Origin: Bacillota bacterium
GTDB taxonomy: Bacteria; Bacillota; Clostridia; Peptostreptococcales; Anaerovoracaceae
DNA length: 12,762 bases
Direction: 5' to 3'
Assembly: GCA_016280485.1 (NCBI GenBank)
Contig: JAEEGU010000007.1
Coordinates: 1-12,762, forward strand
Shown here: one piece after another, positions 1 through 7,032 of the stretch
Numbering within the stretch: the stretch's first letter is position 1
How the letters are laid out: each line of letters begins with the position of its first letter
The notes under the pieces: model-generated
What the model was told of the DNA's origin: nothing
Database searches by the model: none
Seen by the model: only the letters and a program-made list of their open reading frames with translations
Translations under genes and position numbers: made by a program

Positions 1-549
1 CACACCGCCCGAGGTGCAAACCGCCATGTAATGAACTCTTTCCTTGCCCTTCGATTTTGTGGAAACTACCAACGTGTACAAGGTCAAGGAGGCATACATC
101 AAAACCTGCGCATACATTAAAACCTGTCTGCCGGCGGTCGCTACATATACCATTCCCTCCGCAAAGTAAAAGATGGTCGGATTGAAGAAATTAGTAATCA
201 GGTTTATTATGACAAAACCAAAAATCAGCCATCCCTCGGTCATGAGTATGTTGGCACGGATCCCTCGTTCTCCCAGGAATGCAACCACGAATCTTGTCCA
301 AAGCAATACCGAAAGTGCCATAGCCGCAAAAAACAGACACGTATCCGCATATGCGATGATAAAATGATCTGACTCTATTGCAAAGCCCCATGTGAAATCG
401 GAGATGTAGAAGAGCAAGAGCGCCTGCAAAAAATGATTGTAGTGGCGACTCGGTGCCGCCTGATTGCCCTTCCCACCGTTTTTCAAAATGTCGTAGTTAA
501 TTATGACGTGATGAATCACCGCCAAAATACCAAAACTCGCGTAATACAT
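1..549 (-). CDS. Multi-pass membrane sensor protein, N-terminal part (cut by left edge)
   Basis: The frame is open from an ATG at 549-547 to the window edge, giving 183 codons with no stop. The translation starts MYYASFGILAVIHHVIINYD and is strongly hydrophobic, with about five probable membrane segments separated by short polar loops. From knowledge of the family, this kind of N-terminal module occurs in Lachnospiraceae signalling proteins, where it is fused to GGDEF, EAL or histidine kinase output domains. The output domain here would lie beyond the left edge, so the enzymatic role is unknown. The gene begins 30 bases after the stop of the TPR-GGDEF gene on the same strand and probably shares its transcript. 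The ribosome binding site is weak: a TTAGGCTGA stretch just before the ATG. The membrane-sensor call is confident; the output type is not. Confidence 0.75.
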   Translation of the reverse strand, partial: MYYASFGILAVIHHVIINYDILKNGGKGNQAAPSRHYNHFLQALLLFYISDFTWGFAIESDHFIIAYADTCLFFAAMALSVLLWTRFVVAFLGERGIRANILMTEGWLIFGFVIINLITNFFNPTIFYFAEGMVYVATAGRQVLMYAQVLMYASLTLYTLVVSTKSKGKERVHYMAVCTSGGV

Positions 550-579
550 TTTTCAGCCTAACACTTTCAAATTCTGCAG

Positions 580-2619
580 CTATTTCTTCGCGATGACGCG
601 GAAGCTGCAACGTAGCTCGACTCCGGCACTTTCGTCGGTAGCCTTCCAATTCTTTTCTATTTTTTCAGTCAGCACCTTTACCTCCGCCGCACCGATATTA
701 CCCGCCAAAATGAGGAAACAACTTCTTTGACCGTAAGTCATCACATTACCCGGTGTCAAAGAATTTTTAAGGATTCCCTCGAAGCGATATACTGCCGAGG
801 AAAAATCGATTTTCGCTCCGTCAGTCTTTTTGATAAGCCTAAACATAATCAAAAATGCATCTGTTCCGGAGCTTGCGGTATATCGCGCAAGATATCTGTA
901 AACGACGCCGAAATCCTCGGTACCCACGTTCATAACATCCTTTGCGAGACCTCTTTCCTCGAAAAGTATCATCATGTGATTTATGTCATTATCGACGACC
1001 TTGCCGCCCGAGAATGAATTACCGCCCCGGTAAATGCAGTAGCCGTGACGACCGTTCTGCTTTACGCGGTAAAGCGCCTCGTCGGCATTTTTGAAAAGCG
1101 CGTCATACTCGGCACCCTCTTTCGGAATATCAGCCGCACCGACGGAAACACCTATGGGAACATCGAAATCATCTCCCATTATCTCTTGGCAGCGCTCTTT
1201 GAGCTGCCTGTTTATATTCTCGGTGAAAACCGCGAAGACCTTTTCCTCGGCTTTCCCTTTAAATCCCACAATAAACTCGTCACCGCCGATGCGCGCCAAA
1301 ACATCGCCGTTTCTTGTGCGGCCTCGCAGTATATCCGCAAAAGTAATCAGCACCTCGTCACCGTACGCATGGCCGTAGAGGTCGTTTACTAGCTTGAAAT
1401 TATCGAGATCGAGCAGCAGAAACTCACCGTCCCCCTCCTTGCAGAAAGGAATCAGATATTTTTCCGCACCAATCTTGTTATAAAGACCCGTTAGCGGATC
1501 TGTCTGCGCCAGCCTTTCGTTTTCCTTGGCAAACTTTATGAGCTTGCCTGCCGCATTCATGGTTGTGTAGGATTTGTCCTGAATGTCGAGCTGCTCCGCC
1601 AGACTCTCGGCGTTCTTTTGCTCGTGGCATTCGTTAAGGAGCCTGGAATAGCGAAGCGTCTGTCCCTGGTCGCCGATGGCATCGTAGTATTTGCACTTAA
1701 TTCTGCATTCGGCGATTTTATCGTTTATGAGATTGGTCTTGCCTGCATAAAGCTCAAGGAACCCAATAAAGGCCAGTGCCCTGTCGTAATCTCCGAGCTC
1801 AATCAGCATTTCGGCAAGTCTCTCGTAGTCTGTGCCGTATTCGTGTATGCCGACTCCTGCTGCCCCTTCGGAAAGTGCGATGTCGGAATATTCGTTGCCC
1901 TGGTGCATATCGCCCATGCGGTAACCGATTGCCGCCATGCGCAGCTTGTATCGGTCGGGCTCGTTCACGCGACCGCCCACCTTGTCCATTATGTACTTCA
2001 TAGCCCGGGTGTTCCTGAGGGAATCCTCGTAGCGTCCCGCGCTTTCGTAGTATTCGGAAAGGTTTCCGTAAACGGAGAACGCCAGCCTGTAATTGTCCTC
2101 TTTCAGCCTTTCGTCATCGCCCGTCTTTTCGCTTTGAATTTCCTTTTGACTCTTTTCACCGAATCTGATGGCTTTCTTTAAGTCACCCATGCGGTAGTAA
2201 TTCTCCGCAATGTTGCAGTATAAAGTCTTTTTCTTGATTGAAAGTCCCGCATGTTTATCTAAGATGTCGGAGAGCTTGTGATAATATTCCGCAGCCAAAA
2301 GATAGGCCCCGGTCATTGTATAGTAAACCGCCAAAAGATTGCACGACCTAGCCGTCATATCGTGGTCTTCCATCTCGGAAAACAACGAAAAGGCTTTAAG
2401 CGCATGCGAAAGAACGGTCTTGCGATGACCGGTCGAAAAGAGTGTAAATCCAAGCCAGTAGTCTGCTGAGGCTATTGTGTACAGGTCTTTTTTCTCATTA
2501 CCCTCTTTAAGCTTTGCCTTGAGGCGATTCTCCACATTTGGGAGATTCTCTCTAAAATTATCGGTAATCCGTTCAAAAGCCTGCTTTATGTCAATGTAAG
2601 GGTTTTCAGCCTTTTCCAT
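580..2619 (-). CDS. Cytosolic TPR-GGDEF diguanylate cyclase with degenerate second GGDEF-like domain
   Basis: Predicted to make c-di-GMP from two GTP. Residue numbers count from the TTG at 2625. Residues ~45-345 are helical repeats of TPR character (for example around 100-150, 185-215 and 265-330), with no signal peptide or membrane segment, so the protein should be cytosolic and sense through protein or peptide contacts. A short linker helix (350-372) leads to a GGDEF domain (~373-535) with an intact GGDEF signature at 447-451. The metal/substrate region LLLDLDNFKLVND is intact, and RNGD at 438-441 sits exactly five residues before GGDEF, as expected for the RxxD inhibitory I-site. Residues ~545-681 look like a second, dead GGDEF fold (see findings). 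Two starts are possible. TTG at 2625 is only 4 bases from AGGAGA; ATG at 2619 is 10 bases away and is preferred as the stronger codon. A membrane sensor gene follows 30 bases downstream. Confidence 0.94.
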   Translation of the reverse strand: MEKAENPYIDIKQAFERITDNFRENLPNVENRLKAKLKEGNEKKDLYTIASADYWLGFTLFSTGHRKTVLSHALKAFSLFSEMEDHDMTARSCNLLAVYYTMTGAYLLAAEYYHKLSDILDKHAGLSIKKKTLYCNIAENYYRMGDLKKAIRFGEKSQKEIQSEKTGDDERLKEDNYRLAFSVYGNLSEYYESAGRYEDSLRNTRAMKYIMDKVGGRVNEPDRYKLRMAAIGYRMGDMHQGNEYSDIALSEGAAGVGIHEYGTDYERLAEMLIELGDYDRALAFIGFLELYAGKTNLINDKIAECRIKCKYYDAIGDQGQTLRYSRLLNECHEQKNAESLAEQLDIQDKSYTTMNAAGKLIKFAKENERLAQTDPLTGLYNKIGAEKYLIPFCKEGDGEFLLLDLDNFKLVNDLYGHAYGDEVLITFADILRGRTRNGDVLARIGGDEFIVGFKGKAEEKVFAVFTENINRQLKERCQEIMGDDFDVPIGVSVGAADIPKEGAEYDALFKNADEALYRVKQNGRHGYCIYRGGNSFSGGKVVDNDINHMMILFEERGLAKDVMNVGTEDFGVVYRYLARYTASSGTDAFLIMFRLIKKTDGAKIDFSSAVYRFEGILKNSLTPGNVMTYGQRSCFLILAGNIGAAEVKVLTEKIEKNWKATDESAGVELRCSFRVIAKK

Positions 2620-2628
2620 CCTCAAGGG

Positions 2629-2634
2629 TCTCCT
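2629..2634 (-). promoter_or_regulatory. Ribosome binding site of the TPR-GGDEF gene
   Basis: AGGAGA on the minus strand. It lies 4 bases before a TTG (2625) and 9-10 bases before an in-frame ATG (2619), so it does not fully settle the start. The ATG is favoured. Confidence 0.6.
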
Positions 2635-2663
2635 GTTATTAAAACGCTAATCTGTTACCCTAT

Positions 2664-2692
2664 ATTTTACTTATTCAACAATAATCAGTCAA
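2664..2692 (-). promoter_or_regulatory. Sigma-A-type promoter for the TPR-GGDEF operon
   Basis: On the minus strand, TTGACT (2692-2687) and TAAAAT (2669-2664) are separated by exactly 17 bases. Each matches five of six bases of the vegetative consensus. The -10 box is about 45 bases upstream of the start codon. The promoter sits just downstream of the lgt terminator, so this operon has its own transcription start rather than relying on lgt read-through. Confidence 0.6.
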
Positions 2693-2710
2693 TGCTTTTC
2701 ACTCTGTCAG

Positions 2711-2742
2711 CCAAAATAATAAGGCCGCCTTCAAGGCGACCT
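2711..2742 (-). terminator. Intrinsic terminator after lgt
   Basis: Read on the minus strand, an 8-bp stem (AGGTCGCC / GGCGGCCT, one G-U pair) with loop TTGAA is followed by TATTATTTTGG. It lies about 50 bases after the lgt stop and before the promoter of the next gene, where a factor-independent terminator is expected. Confidence 0.75.
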
Positions 2743-2791
2743 CTTTCTCTGTCCCGGCTATCTGCCGAATGGAGGCATGTTATCTAATCTT

Positions 2792-3544
2792 TTACAACCT
2801 CTGATTTTGCTTTCGGGAGAGCACTGCATAAAGAATCGCTCCCGCAATTATGAGGCAGGCGCTTAAAACCATTGCCTGCTTAAAAGGTCCTATCATCAGG
2901 CTGTCCGTTCTAAGCGACTCCACGCAAAATCTTTCAGCCGAGTAGAGCATCAGGTAAAGGCAAAAGATCTGCCCTGAAAAGCGCCTTTTCTTCGCAATGA
3001 AGGAAAGCAGAAAAAACAGCATAAGGCACCAGAGCGACTCATAGAGAAAGGTTGCATGGTAATTCACGCCGTCAATCAGGACCGAAACCGGTAAATCCGT
3101 CTCGCAGCCATGGGCTTCTTCATTAAAGAAGTTGCCCCAGCGGCCTATCGCCTGCCCCAGCGCAATGCAAGGAACTGCGAGATCCAGCCCGTCAAGTATG
3201 TTAATCCTTTTGTGCCTGCACACAAGCCAGGCCGAAAGGAACGCAAAAATCAACCCGCCGTGTATGGCGAGGCCGCCTTCTCTTATGTTAAGTATGGCGG
3301 AAAGGTCGCCTGCGTAGCTGTCCCAGTGGAACGCCACATAGTAAAGGCGCAAGCCTATAACCGCAGCCGGAATTGCGATAAGAAGAATGTCCAGTAGGTC
3401 ATCACCCTTGATTCCGTATTTTTCACTCCTCCTGTAGCCGATTCCGGCAGCCAAAAGTGTTGCGAGCGCAATCATAACGCCGTACCAGCGCACCTCAATC
3501 GGTCCGAGTGTAAATGCAATTGGGTCCGGTGCAATCAAATGCAT
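2792..3544 (-). CDS. lgt: Prolipoprotein diacylglyceryl transferase
   Basis: Transfers diacylglycerol from phosphatidylglycerol to the lipobox cysteine of prelipoproteins, the first step of lipoprotein maturation, in the cytoplasmic membrane. The 250-residue protein has the normal family length and about seven hydrophobic segments. The Lgt signature is present: GRWGNFFNEEAHG at 134-146 holds the essential arginine (R135) and asparagine (N138). IHGGL carries the conserved histidine (H95), WYG the N-terminal tyrosine (Y21), and ERFCVESLR (204-212) the second essential arginine and following glutamate. AAAGGAG lies 6-7 bases before the ATG. It has its own promoter and terminator and appears monocistronic, divergent from deoC. 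Confidence 0.97.
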   Translation of the reverse strand: MHLIAPDPIAFTLGPIEVRWYGVMIALATLLAAGIGYRRSEKYGIKGDDLLDILLIAIPAAVIGLRLYYVAFHWDSYAGDLSAILNIREGGLAIHGGLIFAFLSAWLVCRHKRINILDGLDLAVPCIALGQAIGRWGNFFNEEAHGCETDLPVSVLIDGVNYHATFLYESLWCLMLFFLLSFIAKKRRFSGQIFCLYLMLYSAERFCVESLRTDSLMIGPFKQAMVLSACLIIAGAILYAVLSRKQNQRL

Positions 3545-3577
3545 GGCGGTCTCCTTTCCGAAAATTTGCTACCAAAT

Positions 3578-3606
3578 ATTATAGCAAATTTCGTGCACAT
3601 TTTCAC
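3578..3606 (-). promoter_or_regulatory. lgt promoter (extended -10)
   Basis: On the minus strand a perfect TATAAT (3583-3578) is preceded by TGC, forming an extended -10 element. GTGAAA (3606-3601), a four-of-six match to the -35 box, lies 17 bases upstream. It directs transcription into lgt, whose ATG is about 34 bases downstream. Confidence 0.65.
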
Positions 3607-3632
3607 TAAAAACGAAACTTTTGTGGTATTAT
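3604..3632 (+). promoter_or_regulatory. deoC promoter (extended -10)
   Basis: TATTAT at 3627-3632 is preceded by TGG, an extended -10 motif. The hexamer 17 bases upstream (3604-3609) is a poor -35, so recognition probably rests on the extended -10. The upstream part overlaps the -35 region of the divergent lgt promoter. No operator palindrome stands out. Confidence 0.5.
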
Positions 3633-3670
3633 ATTTACATACAGAAAAATGAGGTTATGGGAGGTTTGAA

Positions 3671-4327
3671 ATGAAGCCATTAAACAAATATTTCGATCAC
3701 ACACTTTTAAAGGCCGAAGCGAGCACAGAGGACATCAAAAAGCTCTGCGCCGAGGCAAAGGAATACGATTTTTACTCGGTTTGCGTAAACGGCTGCTATG
3801 TTGAGCTCGCCGCAAATGAGCTCAAGGGCACCGATGTAAAGGTTGCCGCAGTCATCGGCTTCCCTTTAGGCGCAATGAGCATGGAAGCAAAAATCTACGA
3901 GACAACCGACGTTTGTGCCAAGGGCGCACTCGAGGTTGACATGGTGCTGAACGTTGGTGCCCTCAAGGAAGGCCGCTACGACTACGTTCGCGACGAGATT
4001 GCCGCATGCGTTGCCGCTGCCGACGAGTTTGACGCAGATGTAAAGGTAATCCTCGAGACCTGCTATCTCTCGGACGAGCAGATTGTAAAGGCTTGCGAGC
4101 TTGCTGTCGAGGCGGGCGCAGAGTTTGTGAAGACTTCCACAGGCTTTGGCACAGGCGGCGCGACGGTTCACCACGTTGAGCTTATGAGAAAGACTGTAGG
4201 CAATCTGGCGCAGGTAAAGGCTTCCGGCGGTATCCGCGATTACGAGACCTGCATGGCTATGATAAATGCGGGCGCGGACAGAATCGGCGCATCGGCTTCG
4301 ATTGCAATTTTGAAGTCGCAAAAATAA
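3671..4327 (+). CDS. deoC: Deoxyribose-phosphate aldolase
   Basis: Cleaves 2-deoxy-D-ribose 5-phosphate to glyceraldehyde 3-phosphate and acetaldehyde, the last step of deoxyribonucleoside catabolism, in the cytosol. The 218-residue length is typical for the short Gram-positive form of this class I (Schiff-base) aldolase. Diagnostic motifs are all present: the N-terminal DHTLLK, EVDMVLNVG with the proton-relay aspartate (D90), FVKTSTGFGTGGAT with the Schiff-base lysine (K154), and VKASGGIRD with the second catalytic lysine (K183). GGGAGG lies 6 bases before the ATG, which fixes the start. The gene stands first in a likely operon, 31 bases ahead of an amidohydrolase gene. No other deo genes are in view. 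Confidence 0.97.
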   Translation: MKPLNKYFDHTLLKAEASTEDIKKLCAEAKEYDFYSVCVNGCYVELAANELKGTDVKVAAVIGFPLGAMSMEAKIYETTDVCAKGALEVDMVLNVGALKEGRYDYVRDEIAACVAAADEFDADVKVILETCYLSDEQIVKACELAVEAGAEFVKTSTGFGTGGATVHHVELMRKTVGNLAQVKASGGIRDYETCMAMINAGADRIGASASIAILKSQK

Positions 4328-4358
4328 AAAATAAGATAAGCGGAAGGTTGAATAAGAA

Positions 4359-6095
4359 TTGAACCACACTGAGAAAAAGACCGTTTTGTATAAAAACGCG
4401 AAAATCTTCACCTCCGACCGCGAAAACCTCTGGGCAGACGCCATGATTGTGACAGGCGGCAGGGTTAAATGGGTCGGATACGAAAAGAATATTAAAGGTG
4501 TTTCCGAGGCGGCGAGCCTCGCTGAAACCGCAGAAATTATCGACCTGGGCGGACGTACAGTCCTCCCGGGTTTTGTTGATGCTCACATGCACCCGATTAT
4601 GCTGGCGGATTACAGCACCATGATAAGTGCTCTGCCGCCGGAGGTTAATTCCATCGCAGAGCTTACCGCAAAGATTGCCGAGCGTAGTAACGCCATGACC
4701 GCCGAGGAAGCGGCTCGCGCCGAAAGGGGCGAGCTTTGGATACGGGCCTGGGGCTACGACGAGGGCAAGTTTGCGGAGCACAGGGCGCCAAATCGGTACG
4801 ATTTGGACGCGGGCGCGAGCGACGCGCCGGTGCTGGTGCACCGGACCTGTGCTCACGTAATATGCGTGAACTCCAAGGCGCTTGAGCTTGCAGGAATTAC
4901 GGCCGACACGCCCGACCCGGATGGCGGTCAGATTGACCGCGACGAAAACGGAGAGCCGACAGGGGTACTCCGCGAAACCGCAAAGAACCTGATCGAGCCT
5001 TTCCTTCCTGTACCGTCGCATGACGAGCTGGTGCAGCAGATTGTAGATCTGGGAAAAATCCTTGAAAAGCAAGGCGTGGTGGCGGTTGCCGATATGGGGC
5101 TTTTTGATGCGAGCGACACTTATGCGCTCCTTTCGGATGCCGCAAAGGCGGGCTTTGCCCAGCGCGCAGCCGTATATTATATGTGGCATTATTTTCTTGA
5201 TAATCCGCCTGTGGTGACTGAGGAAATGAAGGACCACGACAAACAAATCTATGTCGCAGGTGTAAAGACCGTCGGAGACGGCAGCATATCAGGCCGCACG
5301 GCTTGGCTTTACGAGCCGTACCTTGGCGGTGGCAAAGATGATTGCGGTATCTGTGTTTGCAGCGACGAGGTGCTCGAAAGCGCCATTGCCTTTGCGAAAA
5401 AGCACGGCATACAGCTTTCCATGCATGCAATGGGCGGCCAAGCAATCGACCGCATCATTCGCCGCGCCGAAAACGAAAAGAAATGGACCAATGTCGAAAC
5501 ATGGCCGCACCTCCGGCTCGAGCACTTAACCGAGCCTACGGAATATTCTATAGACGAAGCAATAAAAAAGGGCTACGCCTTTGTGACGCAGCCGATATTC
5601 CAGTATTCGGAGATTGAGTCTTATCTTAAAAATATGGGGCTCGAAAGGACGTGCCGAGATTATCCGATCCGCACGATGCTGGAAAGGGGCGTAACCTTAG
5701 CCCTTTCAACCGACGCGCCGGCAACAAGCTGGGCGACTCCGTCTGACCCACTGCCAAACATAAAGGCGGCGGTAACGCGTATAGCTTATGACGGAACGGA
5801 CTACAGCAAAGGCGAGCGTGATGAGCGCCTCACCGTGGAGGAAGCAATCTACCTCTACACCCGCGCAGGCGCATTAATCCTCGGTATGAACGACAGCGGT
5901 TGGCTGCATCCGGGTGCGCGCGCAGATTTCCTGGTCCTGTCGGACGACATATTTACAATCGATCCGATGAGAATCGACGAGATCAAGATTGAGACTCATT
6001 TGGAAGCTTTTTTATACCACTTATATAGTTCGCCCAAGCATCGCAAAGATGCTGCTCGCTCTCAAGATAGTTCGTCAAAATCTGCTCCGTGCTGA
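4359..6095 (+). CDS. YtcJ-family metal-dependent amidohydrolase, altered C-terminus
   Basis: A TIM-barrel metallohydrolase of the amidohydrolase superfamily; the substrate cannot be read from sequence. Metal-site candidates are all present: DAHMHP with H76 and H78, K303 in KTVGDGSISGRTAW (position of the usual carboxylated lysine), H356 in SMHAMGG, H389 in LEHL and D452 in STDAP. The start is TTG at 4359: an in-frame TAA lies at 4353, and the first beta-strand (YKNAKIFT) begins before the next ATG at 4443. GGAAGG is 11 bases upstream, slightly long. It follows deoC by 31 bases on the same strand, so co-transcription is likely. Family members normally end in a short strand giving something like GGKxVY. 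Here the reading leaves family-like sequence at about residue 546 and continues for ~32 residues antisense to a convergent gene, which suggests truncation and fusion. Whether it is still active is unknown. Confidence 0.88.
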   Translation: MNHTEKKTVLYKNAKIFTSDRENLWADAMIVTGGRVKWVGYEKNIKGVSEAASLAETAEIIDLGGRTVLPGFVDAHMHPIMLADYSTMISALPPEVNSIAELTAKIAERSNAMTAEEAARAERGELWIRAWGYDEGKFAEHRAPNRYDLDAGASDAPVLVHRTCAHVICVNSKALELAGITADTPDPDGGQIDRDENGEPTGVLRETAKNLIEPFLPVPSHDELVQQIVDLGKILEKQGVVAVADMGLFDASDTYALLSDAAKAGFAQRAAVYYMWHYFLDNPPVVTEEMKDHDKQIYVAGVKTVGDGSISGRTAWLYEPYLGGGKDDCGICVCSDEVLESAIAFAKKHGIQLSMHAMGGQAIDRIIRRAENEKKWTNVETWPHLRLEHLTEPTEYSIDEAIKKGYAFVTQPIFQYSEIESYLKNMGLERTCRDYPIRTMLERGVTLALSTDAPATSWATPSDPLPNIKAAVTRIAYDGTDYSKGERDERLTVEEAIYLYTRAGALILGMNDSGWLHPGARADFLVLSDDIFTIDPMRIDEIKIETHLEAFLYHLYSSPKHRKDAARSQDSSSKSAPC

Positions 6096-6228
6096 GCGTC
6101 ATCTTTTCATAGGATGAAATCACACTCTCGGTGCCTTCGCGAGTCTTCTCAAAAGAGTATTGAACTATAAAGAAAAATATCAGGCATATAACCAACAGAT
6201 TTGTAATTATTACAATTACCTTTTTCAC
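5983..6228 (-). pseudogene. Truncated membrane sensor protein (N-terminal stub)
   Basis: An 81-codon frame begins with ATG at 6228, preceded by AGAGAGG 8 bases upstream, so the start looks genuine. It lies only 15 bases after the response regulator stop. Residues 3-24 form one strong membrane anchor (VIVIITNLLVICLIFFFIVQ), followed by a polar helical stretch ending LCDAWANYI at about residue 69. From memory of the family, this anchor, the helical stretch and a motif like xCDxWAxYI open the extracytoplasmic sensor of large Lachnospiraceae kinases and GGDEF proteins, which run for hundreds more residues. Here the frame ends about 12 residues later in TGA, inside sequence that is antisense to the amidohydrolase. 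It therefore looks like the remnant of a third operon gene whose body was deleted. A genuine small membrane protein is possible but less likely. Confidence 0.65.
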
Positions 6229-6243
6229 AGAATTACCTCTCTA

Positions 6244-7014
6244 TTAATACTGTGTCATCTCCCATTTCTTTGTTTCAAAGAAATGGTCAACAGCCTCGGT
6301 AATCTCCTCCTTGCTGAGGGACTTCAAAAGGTAGCCCTGAGGTCTTAAAGACATAACACGCATTACACTCTCCTTGTCGGATTTACCGGTAAGGAAGATA
6401 ATCGGAATCTCCTTTGCGTTGTGCTCACTGCGGATCATTTCCATGACCTGAGGTCCCGGAGTAATCGGCATATCGTAATCGAGCAAAATCAGATCCGGTT
6501 TGTGGTTCGCAATGTAGGTAATCGCCTGCATACCGGAACGCGCCACTGTGATGTAATATTTCATCGACAGCCATTCCTTCATCATCTTCAAGAATGACAC
6601 ATCGTCATCCACGAGAAGGATATTCTTTCCCTTGCGTCTTTCCTCGTCCGCCATGCAGATTTTAACAAGCTCCGACATAAGTGCCTTCATATCGAAAGGT
6701 CTCTCGAACTCGCGTGCTACCTGATGGTCCGGAATGGCATTGCGGATTTCCGTAATCTCCTTCATGTAGCCCACAATGATGACCTGCTTGTCGTCCTCGA
6801 TGCAGGTGTCCTTTAGATAAAATAACACATCCTGCGCCCCGAAAACGAAGTCTCCCGCATAGATCAAATAGATTGAAGTGTCGTCCCTTTCCTGTCCGAT
6901 GGCTTCAATCGTCGGAGGAACTATCTTTGCCTCAAATCCGCTCGTTTCAAGGTTTTTTACCAGTGCGTCCGTCATAAAAACTGCGCCCTTGCTGATAATT
7001 GTTATCTTTGCCAT
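6244..7014 (-). CDS. Response regulator with pseudo-receiver plus true receiver, no DNA-binding output
   Basis: 256 residues, cytosolic. Residues ~130-250 form a canonical receiver: acidic pocket D136-D138 (LLVDDD), phospho-acceptor D179 in LILLDYDMP, T209 in IIFLTG and K231 in YLLKSL. Residues 1-~118 have the same alternating strand-helix pattern, but the acceptor position reads SIYLIYAGD with no aspartate where expected, the threonine position is glycine (VIIVGYMKE), and the lysine is replaced in FERPF. This is best read as a degenerate receiver. There is no DNA-binding or enzymatic output domain, so it may act as a phosphate sink, relay or protein-binding switch. GAGGAG lies 6 bases before the ATG. 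The gene starts 18 bases after the large hybrid kinase stop, so the two are co-transcribed and the kinase is the obvious phosphodonor (inference). Confidence 0.92.
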   Translation of the reverse strand: MAKITIISKGAVFMTDALVKNLETSGFEAKIVPPTIEAIGQERDDTSIYLIYAGDFVFGAQDVLFYLKDTCIEDDKQVIIVGYMKEITEIRNAIPDHQVAREFERPFDMKALMSELVKICMADEERRKGKNILLVDDDVSFLKMMKEWLSMKYYITVARSGMQAITYIANHKPDLILLDYDMPITPGPQVMEMIRSEHNAKEIPIIFLTGKSDKESVMRVMSLRPQGYLLKSLSKEEITEAVDHFFETKKWEMTQY

Positions 7015-7032
7015 TTCAGTCTCCTCTGTCTT

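Noticed and set aside
1618..2181. 187-codon plus-strand ORF antisense to the TPR region
   Set aside because: Shadow of a well-supported TPR-GGDEF gene, with no binding site or motif.
3656..3673. Five-codon mini-ORF (ATG to TGA) overlapping the deoC start
   Set aside because: Its ATGA overlap with deoC is suggestive of translational coupling, but the GAGG is only 2 bases from its ATG. The GGGAGG inside it serves deoC directly, so it is probably coincidence.
4257..5246. 329-codon minus-strand ORF antisense to the amidohydrolase
   Set aside because: It is a long shadow frame favoured by GC-rich codons. Its translation is rich in H, R and C with no domain, while the plus strand encodes a clear enzyme with all metal-site motifs.
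5998..6015. Terminator after the amidohydrolase (GCTTTTTTAT)
   Set aside because: There is a T-run but no stem of more than a few pairs upstream. It lies inside both overlapping frames near the suspected junction.
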